A DNA stretch of 57,926 nucleotides from a bacterium. GTDB taxonomy: Bacteria; Myxococcota_A; Polyangia; Nannocystales; Nannocystaceae. The first letter of the stretch is position 1, and the number at the start of each line of letters is the position of its first letter. The notes under the pieces were generated by a model. It was given only the letters and a program-made list of their open reading frames with translations. It was not told the origin of the DNA and did no database searches. Positions 35,735 through 44,868 of this stretch are shown here, one piece after another. The stretch lies in contig JANSYI010000045.1 in NCBI GenBank assembly GCA_024742475.1, forward strand, positions 1-57,926, in the 5' to 3' direction. Made by a program: the position numbers and the translations under genes.

Positions 35735-36847
35735 ATGAACCTGGCCGAAGGAGTCGCGCCCGTCACCCCCTCCGTCTTCCTCCGCACCTTGGCCGTCGTC
35801 GGCCTTTTCGGCCTCGGCTGTTCGCCGAGCGACAGCGGAGGATCCGACACCGACGGAGGCCAATGCGTCCCTGGAGCCATGGCCATGTGCTGGTGCGACG
35901 GCGAGACGCCCGGCGTCCAGACGTGCCAACCGGACATGACGTTCGCCGCGTGCGTCTGCAACGGCACGCCGGACGCGGACAGCTCCGGCACCGGGGCATC
36001 AACCGAGCCGAGCTCGTCCACGACCGACGAGAGTAGTGCCAGCACGACTGCCGAGGACGCGACGACCGAACGCAGCGGCCCCGACGACGAGACATCGACG
36101 GAGGGCAGCGACACGTCCAGCTCCGACTCCTCGAGCACCGACACGTGCACCGACGAGCGATACGCCTACTACCAAGCTTGCATCGGCCTCGCCGACCACT
36201 CCCCGGCCACGGAGTTCTACGAGACCTGCATCCAGGCCTGCCCCTCCGCGGCAGACACCTGCGGATACTCAGCCTGCACCACGCAGTGCTCTCTCGACAC
36301 GCCGACTCCACCCGAGGTTCGAGACTGCCGCGACGCCTACCCGGAGTGCGTCTACGCCGTCATCTCGGAGGATCTCGAGGCCTGCTACACGGCCTGCACC
36401 GAGCAGCAACAGGCATGCGCGGAGGAAACAACCTGCACAGGGGAAGGAGGCTCCACCTACGCCTGCTTCAGCCTCCACGACGGCTGCCGAGAGTCCTGCG
36501 AGACGTCCGGGAGCCCATCGGACGGCTGGTCGTCCGCATCCGATGGGACATGCTCGGGGAACGAGTCGCTGGCCCTCCTCCTCTGCCGGAACGCCACGAC
36601 CGTGTCCGACTGCCTCACGGGGTGCGACGCCGGGACCCCTGACTGCGGCTACAACGACTGTCTCGCCTCCTGCTACGCCGACGACTACGCGGCAGAGGTC
36701 GGGTGCGAGTCGACGTGGGCGGACTGCCCGTCCACCAACCCCGCGTGCATCTCCCAGTGCTACGCGGACGAGGCAACGTGCATCACCGAGTGTGCCAACG
36801 TCGCGACCTGCGGCGCCGCGCGGACGGACTGCCTCACCGCGTGCTGA
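35735..36847 (+). CDS. Cys-rich secreted or lipoprotein, Ser/Thr spacer
   Basis: 370 residues. Signal-type N-terminus (VFLRTLAVVGLFGLGCSPSD) ending in a Cys that could be lipidated, although the -3 residue is not typical. A Ser/Thr/Asp/Glu-rich spacer covers about 75-145. The C-terminal 220 residues carry about 30 Cys in a repeating C-x3-C and C-x6-10-C pattern (YQACIGLAD, TCIQACPSAADTCGY, CLTGCDAGTPDCGY). Such proteins are common in Nannocystis-type myxobacteria. Probably surface-exposed and disulphide-bonded; function unknown. Confidence 0.8.
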   Translation: MNLAEGVAPVTPSVFLRTLAVVGLFGLGCSPSDSGGSDTDGGQCVPGAMAMCWCDGETPGVQTCQPDMTFAACVCNGTPDADSSGTGASTEPSSSTTDESSASTTAEDATTERSGPDDETSTEGSDTSSSDSSSTDTCTDERYAYYQACIGLADHSPATEFYETCIQACPSAADTCGYSACTTQCSLDTPTPPEVRDCRDAYPECVYAVISEDLEACYTACTEQQQACAEETTCTGEGGSTYACFSLHDGCRESCETSGSPSDGWSSASDGTCSGNESLALLLCRNATTVSDCLTGCDAGTPDCGYNDCLASCYADDYAAEVGCESTWADCPSTNPACISQCYADEATCITECANVATCGAARTDCLTAC

Positions 36848-36916
36848 CGATCGAGAAACTCGATCGCCAGCGCTTCATAATCGAAAACGATCGCGCGACC
36901 TCACGTCCGGTGCAAT

Positions 36917-36949
36917 GCGATCACACTAAAGCTGACAAAGTGTGATCGC
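36917..36949. promoter_or_regulatory. 11-bp inverted repeat around 11-bp spacer
   Basis: GCGATCACACT and AGTGTGATCGC are perfect inverted arms with an 11-bp spacer, about 65 bp upstream of the tyrosine recombinase gene. It could be an operator, a recombination core site or a terminator for the lipoprotein gene. Arm length suits a tyrosine recombinase, but the spacer is longer than the usual 6-8 bp. Confidence 0.55.
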
Positions 36950-36974
36950 CTGGCCCGAGGGGACACGTAGAAAG

Positions 36975-36995
36975 GGCTTTTAACCGGCGATCGCG
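36975..36995 (+). promoter_or_regulatory. conserved leader element of recombinase genes, copy 1
   Basis: TTTTAACCGG followed by GATCGCG, ending 20 bp before the ATG at 37016. The same element sits 21 bp before the other recombinase start (51279, minus strand). Likely a shared promoter/operator or target site. Confidence 0.6.
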
Positions 36996-37015
36996 CGTGT
37001 CATGGTGTCTGGGCG

Positions 37016-37960
37016 ATGCAGCTCGCGATGTTCGACACCCCGCCCGCCGAGCCTCGACGCAAGTCGAGCTCGCGCAGGGTAGGGGGGCCTTCGGGCGCGG
37101 CGAAGGACAAGCGGGGGCTGCAGCTCCGGGTGGAGCGGCGGCCCGATTCGCCGCCCACCAGGAGCGACCCGCGGCTGTCGTTCCTCGTGCCTGCGCCGAG
37201 TTCGGCCGAGGCCGAGGTCGACGAGCTGCAGGAGGCACGAGGGCCTGAGCCTCCGGTCGTCATCGAGGAGCCCACAGTTGAGCGCGACGAGGCCGGCGTC
37301 GAGCTCGAGGTCGACGACAGGGCAGGGGAGGGGGACCTCGTCGAACGCGAGGCCGACCTTGCGCCGCATCCGACCCGCGGGAAGCTGATGCCGCCCGAGG
37401 TGTTCACCGAGGACGAGGTGCGGGCGCTCATCGCCGCGTGCTCGACTCGCGGGATCACCGGACACCGGAACCGGGCGTTGCTCGCAGTGCTCTGGAGGAC
37501 CGGGGTCAGGATCTCCGAGGCGCTCGAGCTTCGGCCGCACGACGTGGACTTCAAGAACGGCACCGTGCGCGTGCGGCTTGGAAAAGGGCTCAAGCCGCGG
37601 ACGACGGTGCTCTCGGACCTCGACGCGCTGCCGCTGGTCGAGCGCTGGCTCGAGGAGCGCAGGAAGCTGCAGACGGTAGGGGAGGGGGCGCCCCTGCTCT
37701 GCACCCTCAAGGGGACGCCCACCGACCCGAGCTATGCCCGGCATCTGCTGCCCCGACTGGCCAAGCGAGCCGGCTTAGAGCGGCGCGTGCACCCGCACGG
37801 GCTTCGACACACGCATGCGGCCGACCTGGCGCTCGCAGGCGTGCCCGTGCTGGCGATCCAGCAACAGCTTGGGCACCACTCACTGACGACCACGGAGACC
37901 TACCTCAGGCGGGTCGGGGTGCAACTCGACCTCGCCCGGATGATCCGACCATCAGCCTAA
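37016..37960 (+). CDS. tyrosine recombinase (XerC/D-like)
   Basis: 314 residues. The first 125 are Pro/Glu-rich and not a normal SAM-like core-binding domain. The catalytic domain has RNRALLAVLWRTGVRISEAL (R165), RLGKGLKPR, then HPHGLRHTHAADLALAG, QLGHHSLTTTETYLRR (Y296). All catalytic residues seem present. Likely roles are multimer resolution or integration of the plasmid. It shares its MQLA start and leader element with the broken recombinase at 50625-51279. Confidence 0.9.
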   Translation: MQLAMFDTPPAEPRRKSSSRRVGGPSGAAKDKRGLQLRVERRPDSPPTRSDPRLSFLVPAPSSAEAEVDELQEARGPEPPVVIEEPTVERDEAGVELEVDDRAGEGDLVEREADLAPHPTRGKLMPPEVFTEDEVRALIAACSTRGITGHRNRALLAVLWRTGVRISEALELRPHDVDFKNGTVRVRLGKGLKPRTTVLSDLDALPLVERWLEERRKLQTVGEGAPLLCTLKGTPTDPSYARHLLPRLAKRAGLERRVHPHGLRHTHAADLALAGVPVLAIQQQLGHHSLTTTETYLRRVGVQLDLARMIRPSA

Positions 37961-37976
37961 CCGGGCTCGCCCGAAG

Positions 37977-38789
37977 CTACGTCGGAGCCTGGCAAACCTG
38001 CTCGCCGTCGCATTCCCGGTCATCATTGCATCCGAGGTAGATGCACACACCGCGCTCGCACGCGAAGTTGTCGGCATCCCAAGCCGCGCCTGCACCTGTG
38101 GCGCAGTCCGCGGGCACCGCACACGGCTGAAGGCAGAACTTGCTCAGCTCGGGGACACATCGTGTCCCCGGGGAGACGTCCTCGCACTCTGCATCGGCCG
38201 AACAGCCATCAAAAATGCAGCCGCCATCGATGCACGAGTAGTTGGACGGGACGTAGGGGCCCATCCCCTGCCCGCAGGCATCGGGGTTCTCGCAGCTCTG
38301 GACGCAAAAGTTGTCGACGCCGGTTCCATCGTCCGTTGGTCGGCACACCTGTGAGGCATCCGGGCAGTCGCTGTCTGCCGTACAACCGATCCAGATGCAC
38401 CCCCCATCGACACACTCGTAGTTGTCCTCGTCGAAGTAGGGACCATCGCCCGCGCAATCACTCGGACGGCGGCACGGCGGCCGGCAAAATGCGACAAGGG
38501 GTGACACGACTCCGCCAGTGCTGCTGCCCTCTCCTGATGCCCCTGAGCTCTCACTGGGGGATGTCGACACCGAGGAGCCCTCGGACGAGCCCGCAGACGT
38601 CCCAGCAGTCTCGATGGCTCCTGTTGCCGAGGCACTGCCTCCGCTCATCGTCCCCATTGTGGACCCCGCTGTTGCGGACCCCGCCGTCGACCCCGATGAG
38701 GTCGACGCTCCACCGTCCGACGGTGCTTGCGCCGAGGAACACCCGGTCACGAAGAAGGCGAGCGCAATCCTGCTGCCAAGACACTGCAC
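37977..38789 (-). CDS. Cys-rich lipoprotein with Ser/Gly/Thr spacer
   Basis: 270 residues from a GTG start. Signal with a good lipobox (ALAFFVTGCSSAQ). A Ser/Gly/Thr/Ala spacer covers about 25-95. The rest holds four repeats of about 40 residues of the type GGCIWIGCTADSDCPDASQVC / GGCIFDGCSADAECEDV / GVCIYLGCNDDRECDGEQVC. Convergent with the recombinase gene. Host-type myxobacterial surface lipoprotein; function unknown. Confidence 0.85.
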   Translation of the reverse strand: MQCLGSRIALAFFVTGCSSAQAPSDGGASTSSGSTAGSATAGSTMGTMSGGSASATGAIETAGTSAGSSEGSSVSTSPSESSGASGEGSSTGGVVSPLVAFCRPPCRRPSDCAGDGPYFDEDNYECVDGGCIWIGCTADSDCPDASQVCRPTDDGTGVDNFCVQSCENPDACGQGMGPYVPSNYSCIDGGCIFDGCSADAECEDVSPGTRCVPELSKFCLQPCAVPADCATGAGAAWDADNFACERGVCIYLGCNDDRECDGEQVCQAPT

Positions 38790-38949
38790 GACCAGGATTC
38801 TAGTAGCCCGTCCGGGCGGACAGAAGCCTTGGCGCCCACGGGCTCAACCGAAGAGGGACTTTTTTTTTCACCTCCCAGCCCAAAAACCCGCCACACGCGA
38901 CCTCTATACGGATGAGACCAGCTGTTGTGCTGGCAAAGGAGAAATCGAC

Positions 38950-39174
38950 ATGAGCAAGAAGAACCAGCACGTTGTTCCGCACCCGAAGGGCTGGGCCGTT
39001 CGACCCGCGAACTCGCAGCGGCCGTCATCCATCCATCGCACGCAGGCAGAAGCGATCGCCCGAGGCCGCGAACTTGCCCGGGCACAAGGCACCGAACTGC
39101 TCATTCATGGCAAGAACGGTCAGATTCGGGAGCGAGACTCGCACGGCAACGACCCTCACCCGCCTGAAGGCTAG
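38950..39174 (+). CDS. DUF2188 protein
   Basis: 74 residues; AAAGGAG site 8 bases upstream of the ATG. Typical family pattern: KKNQHVVPHPKGWAVRP, TQAEAIARGRELARAQGTEL, IHGKNGQIRERDSHGNDPHP. Widespread small protein of unknown function. A strong hairpin follows the stop. Confidence 0.9.
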   Translation: MSKKNQHVVPHPKGWAVRPANSQRPSSIHRTQAEAIARGRELARAQGTELLIHGKNGQIRERDSHGNDPHPPEG

Positions 39175-39180
39175 GGCCAT

Positions 39181-39218
39181 CCGGAAGCCGAGGCAGGACA
39201 CCGAGTCTCGGCTTCCGG
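39181..39218 (+). terminator. 12-bp hairpin after the DUF2188 gene
   Basis: CCGGAAGCCGAG pairs perfectly with CTCGGCTTCCGG across a 14-base loop, starting 6 bp after the stop. No T-run; probable terminator. Confidence 0.55.
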
Positions 39219-39357
39219 CCCACCGTCCAACGTCAAGCATTGCCCCCCAAACCGGCGTTCCAACCTCTTCCGCTGCCCCTGAGCCCCGCCGTCCCGCTGC
39301 CGCCGTATAAAACGGCCCTACGATACAGCGCCGCTCAACCTCTCCTCCCTCCGACCC

Positions 39358-39885
39358 GTGTGCACACTCGACAACTTTCTCGCCTCCACCGACTGGGGCG
39401 AGGTTGCGGTTCGACTGACCGCCTACGCCCTCAATCGCCTGCGGCGCGGGGGCATCGACAACCCTGACGATGCAAAGGACGTGGTCCAGGAAGCGCTCCG
39501 GCGCCTCTTCGACCCGCAGTCTCGCGACTGGTCGCCGACCTCCCCTTGCAAGAAGGGCCTGATGCGCCACCTCGGTAGCGAGATCAACGGCATCGTCGCC
39601 AACCGAGTACGCCTTCGCATGCGTCGCGGAGATGCTCTTCCCGAAGACTCCCTCGCCAAGAAGCCCGGTGGCACCCGCCCAGACGAAACAGACGGGCTCG
39701 AAGACCTCGTCTACACCCTTCTTGAGCGGGTTGACGGCGATGATGACGCGAGCGATATCCTTGACCTTTTCCTCAAGGGCACGGAGAAGGCATCGGACCA
39801 AGCCGAGACGCTGAAGTGGACACCATCTCGCGTCTACGAAGCCAGACGACGAATACGAAGCGCAGCCTCCCCGGAAAACAAATGA
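39358..39885 (+). CDS. sigma-70-family-like regulator
   Basis: 175 residues from GTG at 39358. A sigma-2-like segment (NPDDAKDVVQEALRRLFDP, LMRHLGSEINGIVANR) and a C-terminal sigma-4-like HTH (ASDQAETLKWTPSRVYEARR, RIRSA). It is shorter than classical ECF sigmas and the acidic middle differs. First gene of a three-gene operon with an ImmA/IrrE protease; the stop overlaps the next start. Confidence 0.7.
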   Translation: MCTLDNFLASTDWGEVAVRLTAYALNRLRRGGIDNPDDAKDVVQEALRRLFDPQSRDWSPTSPCKKGLMRHLGSEINGIVANRVRLRMRRGDALPEDSLAKKPGGTRPDETDGLEDLVYTLLERVDGDDDASDILDLFLKGTEKASDQAETLKWTPSRVYEARRRIRSAASPENK

Positions 39886-40310
39886 GCAAGGACCGCAAGC
39901 CAAGCAGCCCATCACAGCTTGAGGGCACCCTGGATGAGGACCTCCTTTTTGGCCCCCTAGAACTCGCCCAGGACGAACTACGACTGTTCGGGATGGACCC
40001 AAGCACCATCAAGGCCTGGGGCGATCAACTTGTCCAAGACCTTCGCGAGGAACAGCGACTTTCATGGAAAACCAGGGCGCAATCGCGCTTGTCTCGCGCG
40101 AGAGACACCAGTGCCAGCCTTCGCGAGCTCCCGACCGACAAGGGTTCTCTCCTCGCCCTTCTTGAGCAAGCCCGCTCGAACCCCCGATTCTCAAACCAGG
40201 TTGAGATGGCGTTCCGGGACCGAAGCGCCGAGGAGGCGAACGAAGAGGAGCTAGCCGGACTGCTTGAGGACATCCGATTTCTCGACCAACTTGAGGACGA
40301 CGAGCCGTGA
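39882..40310 (+). CDS. unknown acidic protein between sigma and ImmA/IrrE genes
   Basis: 142 residues, 4-base overlaps with both neighbours. Helical and acidic, ending EELAGLLEDIRFLDQLEDDEP. No family recognised. Its position suggests it is the regulated partner: an anti-sigma or the substrate of the ImmA-type protease. This is inference from context only. Confidence 0.65.
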   Translation: MSKDRKPSSPSQLEGTLDEDLLFGPLELAQDELRLFGMDPSTIKAWGDQLVQDLREEQRLSWKTRAQSRLSRARDTSASLRELPTDKGSLLALLEQARSNPRFSNQVEMAFRDRSAEEANEEELAGLLEDIRFLDQLEDDEP

Positions 40311-41083
40311 ACCGCCGCAGGGCAAGCCCAAGAGCCCACAAGGTGGCAAAAGACATCCTCGAAGACCTGCAAATCAGAGACGCCAGCGAGCTCAACGTCG
40401 AGCTGATCGCGGCCCACTACGGCGCCATCACACGATATCGCCCACTTCAACACGAGCAGGGGCACATCGTTCGCCGAGGCTCCAACGCGGTCATCGTGGT
40501 CGACGCCCGGCTCGAAGGCCAACCGCGTGCCCGATGGGTCGTGGCCCACGAACTAGGGCACTTTCGTCTCCACGCCGGAGCGGACCAGTACGAGGCGTGC
40601 ACGACCGCTGACCTCTCCGACTACCACTCCAGCGGACGAGAGCCCGAGGCCAACCACTTTGCAGCCGAGCTACTCATGCCGTCACAGTTCTTCAAGCCCG
40701 ACTGCGACCGAAACCGTCCGGACCTCAACGATGTTCGCGAGCTCGCGGCGAAGTACGGCACAAGCCTGATCGCGACGGCCATTAGACTCGCCCGGTTTTC
40801 CCCAGAACCATGCGCTGCAGTCGTCTCCCGCAACGCCAAGGTCATGTACTCGAGTCGGTCAGAGACCTGGCGCTACTACCTGCCCAACGGGCACAACCTC
40901 AGTGGGTCCTCGTACGCAGGCGACATCTTCTCCGGAAAAGACCCCCAAGAGCATGCGCTGAACGTCGAAGCCAGCGCGTGGACGACCAACGACTGGGCAT
41001 CCGAACACGACCTTCGCGAACACTCCATGCCCCTCGGGATGACAGGCCTCGTCCTGACCATGCTCTGGGCGCCGGAGCTCTGA
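40307..41083 (+). CDS. ImmA/IrrE-family metallopeptidase
   Basis: 258 residues. Zinc motif HELGH at H81-H85 (VVAHELGHFRLHAG) and the third-ligand region REPEANHFAAELLMP (E114). ImmA/IrrE proteases cleave repressor-type proteins in response to DNA damage or other signals and release mobile-element genes. Here it is coupled to a sigma-like gene and a small acidic protein, so it likely switches that sigma factor. The C-terminal 100 residues are a separate, unrecognised sensor-like domain. Confidence 0.85.
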   Translation: MNRRRASPRAHKVAKDILEDLQIRDASELNVELIAAHYGAITRYRPLQHEQGHIVRRGSNAVIVVDARLEGQPRARWVVAHELGHFRLHAGADQYEACTTADLSDYHSSGREPEANHFAAELLMPSQFFKPDCDRNRPDLNDVRELAAKYGTSLIATAIRLARFSPEPCAAVVSRNAKVMYSSRSETWRYYLPNGHNLSGSSYAGDIFSGKDPQEHALNVEASAWTTNDWASEHDLREHSMPLGMTGLVLTMLWAPEL

Positions 41084-41156
41084 GAACACCTACCGAGGAG
41101 CCCCTCGACACAGCAACGCAGGCGCGAGTACCCGCGCCGCTGTCGCCCCTGAAACC

Positions 41157-42353
41157 ATGAAGCGACTCACTCCCCCCTCCTCCGACTGGCGTTTCGTGGC
41201 CGCGTACGGGCTCACGACAACTGACGACCACGATGCCGTCAAGGATCCGCTGTTCGCGGACGCAACACTCGTCTCCCCTAGCACACTGGCGCGGATGGGA
41301 GTCCTGACCGGAAAAATCGGAAGCCCCCGACCACTCAGCACGCTCCCGAAGATGAAGCACAGAGAACGCCTCGTCGAACTCACTCCCGACTGCTATGTCG
41401 GCGTCCGGCGCAGCAGCCTCGACAGCGCGAAGATGAGAGCTCGCGAGGTTCTGGCTGCGCTCTCGCTTGCGTACAGCTTCACAGGACGGCCAATCATCAC
41501 CAAGGTCTTCAGCACCGACCCCTCAGCTATCGCAGTCCAGTATCTGCGGTCCGCACGGATCAAGGAAAACGGACAGCCAGAGTACCAGATGAGCTTCGAT
41601 GGGAACGATGGTGTGCCCCTGGAAGGCGTACCGATCGACCTGGGAGCAGCTCGAAGCTCGCTCCGAAACGCCACAGCAATCCAGTCCGGCGACCGGCGAT
41701 GGATGCTGGCCGCCGAGGACCCATGGACTCTCTTGCTCGGGAGACAGGCAAAACGCTCCAGCCTTCAGAAAATCCTTCGCCGCAATTTCCTCTTGCTGCA
41801 CGAAGTCCTCGAGCAACGCTCGCCACGCCTCACAGCCCTGCTGTCGATCACCGCCCTTGAGCGAATGTTCGTCGACACCTCCGACTTCCGACTGCTCGAG
41901 CGTCGCTTCGGGGTGCTCGGCAAGAGCTCGGAAGGGTTTCTGAAAGGGCTGTTCGACAACCGCCACCACTTCGTCCACGACGGCTCAGCGCCGGACCCCG
42001 CCGAGGCGATGGCAGCATGGACGGTGGCGGTGATTACGACTGCCAAGGTCGCCTACTTGGCCGAGCACATATCGTCCAAAGAACAACTCCTGGCGTACTT
42101 GGACTTCTGGAAGGCCGCCTCTTTCCTGCAGGACCGGTGGCCCCACGATCGAGTGTCGACTCTCCTTTCCAGCGACATCTCGCCGGATCAGCTGGCTCGA
42201 ACGTTCCTTGGCCGAAGCTCCGACGACGCACCAGACTACTCGCGAAGCCCAACCGAGAAAGAAGAGGCGACCGCAGCTCGGTTCGCGATGCAAAAGTCTC
42301 GCTCAAAGCCCAGCCGCCGCCGCCGCCGAAGGCCGAAGCCCCCTCACTCGTAG
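41157..42353 (+). CDS. HEPN-domain protein (Apea-like), Rx4H
   Basis: 398 residues. The N-terminal 200 residues are unrecognised. The C-terminal half is HEPN-like: LLSITALERMFV, then RRFGVLGKSSEGFLKGLFDN, then RHHFVHDG (R269-x4-H274), the RNase motif. The C-terminus is basic and disordered. HEPN RNases are common in defence and abortive infection. It lies directly upstream of the type I restriction genes. Confidence 0.75.
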   Translation: MKRLTPPSSDWRFVAAYGLTTTDDHDAVKDPLFADATLVSPSTLARMGVLTGKIGSPRPLSTLPKMKHRERLVELTPDCYVGVRRSSLDSAKMRAREVLAALSLAYSFTGRPIITKVFSTDPSAIAVQYLRSARIKENGQPEYQMSFDGNDGVPLEGVPIDLGAARSSLRNATAIQSGDRRWMLAAEDPWTLLLGRQAKRSSLQKILRRNFLLLHEVLEQRSPRLTALLSITALERMFVDTSDFRLLERRFGVLGKSSEGFLKGLFDNRHHFVHDGSAPDPAEAMAAWTVAVITTAKVAYLAEHISSKEQLLAYLDFWKAASFLQDRWPHDRVSTLLSSDISPDQLARTFLGRSSDDAPDYSRSPTEKEEATAARFAMQKSRSKPSRRRRRRPKPPHS

Positions 42354-42425
42354 CCTCCGACGGCTTATGCCTTGCAGGCCCCCCCCCTCGAACGCGCCCC
42401 ACACCCGCCACCTACAGGAGTAGGA

Positions 42426-42458
42426 TCGAGGGGCGCCGAAGTCTCCGGCGCCCCTCGA
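42426..42458 (+). promoter_or_regulatory. 13-bp perfect hairpin just before hsdR
   Basis: TCGAGGGGCGCCG and CGGCGCCCCTCGA form a perfect stem with a 7-base loop, ending 2 bp before the GTG of hsdR. It lacks a T-run. It leaves no room for a normal ribosome binding site, so it may be a terminator for the HEPN gene or a translational control element for HsdR. Confidence 0.6.
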
Positions 42459-42460
42459 CC

Positions 42461-44854
42461 GTGACCGACATCGACAAGAAGAAGCTCTCCGAGCGAGACA
42501 TCTGCACGAAGTACATCACGCCGGCGCTCCTCAAGGCGGGATGGGACAAGGACACGGACATCCGCGAGGAGGTGACCTTCACCGACGGACGGGTCATCGC
42601 GCGAGGAAAACACCACTCGCGCGGCAAGTCGAAGCGCGCCGACTACATCCTGAACCACCAGAACATCCGCCTGGCCATCGTCGAGGCGAAGAAGAACACG
42701 CTGTCGGTCGGCCACGGGATGCAGCAGGCCATCCAGTACGCCGAGATCCTGCAGGTGCCGTTCGTGTTCACCTCGAACGGCGACGGGTTTCTGTTCCACG
42801 ACCGAACCCGCACCACGCCGCCTCTCGAGACGGAGCTGACGCTCGACCAGTTCCCCACGCCCGAGAAGCTCCTGCGGCTCTACCAGAAGAGCACCGGTCT
42901 CACCGACGAAGGACTCGAACTCGTCTGCCAGGACTATCACACCGACGGATCCGGCAAGGAGCCACGCTACTATCAGGTCAACGCCATCAGCCGCACCCTC
43001 GAGGCCGTCGCCAAGGGGCAGGACCGCATCCTGCTCGTCATGGCCACCGGCACGGGGAAGACCTACACGGCCTTCCAGATCATCTGGCGACTGTGGAAAG
43101 CCAAGGCAAAGAAGCGAATCCTGTTCCTCGCAGACCGCAACATCCTGGTCGACCAGACCAGGACCAACGACTTCAAACCCTTCGGCGGGGCGATGACCAA
43201 GGTCACCCGCCGGAACCTCGACCCGGCCTACGAAATCTTCCTGTCGCTCTACCAGGCCGTGACCGGCGGCGACGAAGACGAAGACCTCTTCACGCAGTTC
43301 TCGCCGGACTTCTTCGACCTCGTCATCATCGACGAGTGCCACCGCGGAAGCGCCCGCGAGGCCTCGGCATGGCGGCGCATCCTCGACTACTTCTCGTCCG
43401 CGACCCACATCGGCCTGACCGCGACCCCCAAGGAGACCAAGGACGTCTCCAACATGACCTACTTCGGCGACCCGGTGTACACCTACTCGCTGAAGCAGGG
43501 CATCGACGACGGCTTCCTCGCCCCCTACAAGGTCATCCGTATCGACCTGGACAAGGACCTCGGCTGGCGCCCTGAGAAGGGGCAAACCGACAAGCAGGGC
43601 CAGGAGATCGAGGACCGCATCTACAACCTGCGCGACATGGACAAGACGCTGGTCTTGGAGGAGCGAACGAAGCTCGTCGCGCGGACGATCACCGAGTTTC
43701 TCAAGGGGACGAACCGCTTCGACAAGACGATCGTCTTCTGCGACAACATCGACCACGCCGAGCGGATGCGACAGGCCCTGGCGAACGAGAACGTCGACCT
43801 CGCCACCCAGAACTCCCGCTACGTCATGCGGATCACGGGCGACGACAACGAAGGGAAGCGCGAGCTCGAGAACTTCATCAACCCGGAGTCCCTCCACCCG
43901 GTCATCGCCACGACGTCAAAGCTGATGACCACGGGCGTCGACGCCAAGACGTGCAAGCTCATCGTCCTCGACCAGCGCATCGGGTCGATGACCGAGTTCA
44001 AGCAGATCATCGGCCGCGGTACGCGCATCTACACCGACCCAGGCAACGAAGCCTGCCCCGAGAAGCTCTCGTTCACGATCATGGACTTCAAGCGGGCAAC
44101 CGAGCTGTTCGCGGACCCCGACTTCGACGGCCCACCTGAGGTGATCTACGAGCCGGGCAAGGGGGACCCAGTGGTCCCGCCGGACGGCACCGACGAAGAC
44201 GAGGGGAGCGAGGACGCCACCTCACCCGAGCCTCTCGACCAGGATGACGTGGGCCTCGAACACCTGGGCGGAAGCCAGGGCGAAGGGGAGGGGACTCGCC
44301 GCTACGTTGTCGGCGACGTCCAGGTATCTGTCGCCTCCAAGCGCGTGCAGTACTACGACGCGGACGGGACCCTCGTCACCGAGTCGCTCAAGGACTACAC
44401 GACGAAGCGCGTCAAGACCGCGTACCACTCCCTCGACCAGTTCTTGCAGTCCTGGTCCGAGGCGGACAAGAAGGCAGCCGTCGTGCGCGAGCTCGAGGAA
44501 GAGGGCGTCATCTTCCAAGCCCTCGCGGACGAGGTCGGCAAGGACGTGGGCCCCTTCGACCTGATCTGCCACGTCGTCTTTGGCCAGCCCCCGCTCACAC
44601 GCCGCGAGCGAGCCGAGAACGTCCGCAAGCGCGACTACTTCTCGAAGTACGGAGAGCAGGCGAGGGCGGTCCTGAGCGCCCTGCTCGACAAGTACTCCGA
44701 CGGCGGGCTCGACGATATCGAGAACATGGCCGTCCTCAAGGTCCAGCCACTGTCCGACCTCGGCTCGGTCCGAGAGCTCGTAGACGCGTTCGGTGGCCGC
44801 GACGCCTACAAGCAGGCGATCCGGGACCTTGAGTCTGCGATCTACTCGCCATAA
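42461..44854 (+). CDS. hsdR: type I restriction enzyme, HsdR subunit
   Basis: 797 residues from GTG at 42461; the frame extends further upstream but only out of frame with the HEPN gene. N-terminal nuclease domain (ADYILNHQNIRLAIVEAKKN, the ExK motif). SF2 motor: MATGTGKTYTAFQ (residues about 193-205), DECHRGS (291-297), GLTATP, QIIGRGTRI. C-terminal domain to about 797. It uses ATP to translocate DNA and cuts unmethylated targets as part of HsdR2M2S. Confidence 0.93.
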   Translation: MTDIDKKKLSERDICTKYITPALLKAGWDKDTDIREEVTFTDGRVIARGKHHSRGKSKRADYILNHQNIRLAIVEAKKNTLSVGHGMQQAIQYAEILQVPFVFTSNGDGFLFHDRTRTTPPLETELTLDQFPTPEKLLRLYQKSTGLTDEGLELVCQDYHTDGSGKEPRYYQVNAISRTLEAVAKGQDRILLVMATGTGKTYTAFQIIWRLWKAKAKKRILFLADRNILVDQTRTNDFKPFGGAMTKVTRRNLDPAYEIFLSLYQAVTGGDEDEDLFTQFSPDFFDLVIIDECHRGSAREASAWRRILDYFSSATHIGLTATPKETKDVSNMTYFGDPVYTYSLKQGIDDGFLAPYKVIRIDLDKDLGWRPEKGQTDKQGQEIEDRIYNLRDMDKTLVLEERTKLVARTITEFLKGTNRFDKTIVFCDNIDHAERMRQALANENVDLATQNSRYVMRITGDDNEGKRELENFINPESLHPVIATTSKLMTTGVDAKTCKLIVLDQRIGSMTEFKQIIGRGTRIYTDPGNEACPEKLSFTIMDFKRATELFADPDFDGPPEVIYEPGKGDPVVPPDGTDEDEGSEDATSPEPLDQDDVGLEHLGGSQGEGEGTRRYVVGDVQVSVASKRVQYYDADGTLVTESLKDYTTKRVKTAYHSLDQFLQSWSEADKKAAVVRELEEEGVIFQALADEVGKDVGPFDLICHVVFGQPPLTRRERAENVRKRDYFSKYGEQARAVLSALLDKYSDGGLDDIENMAVLKVQPLSDLGSVRELVDAFGGRDAYKQAIRDLESAIYSP

Positions 44855-44868
44855 AACAACGGGGCTCC

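Noticed and set aside
42365..43897. 510-residue minus-strand frame
   Set aside because: Antisense shadow of hsdR.
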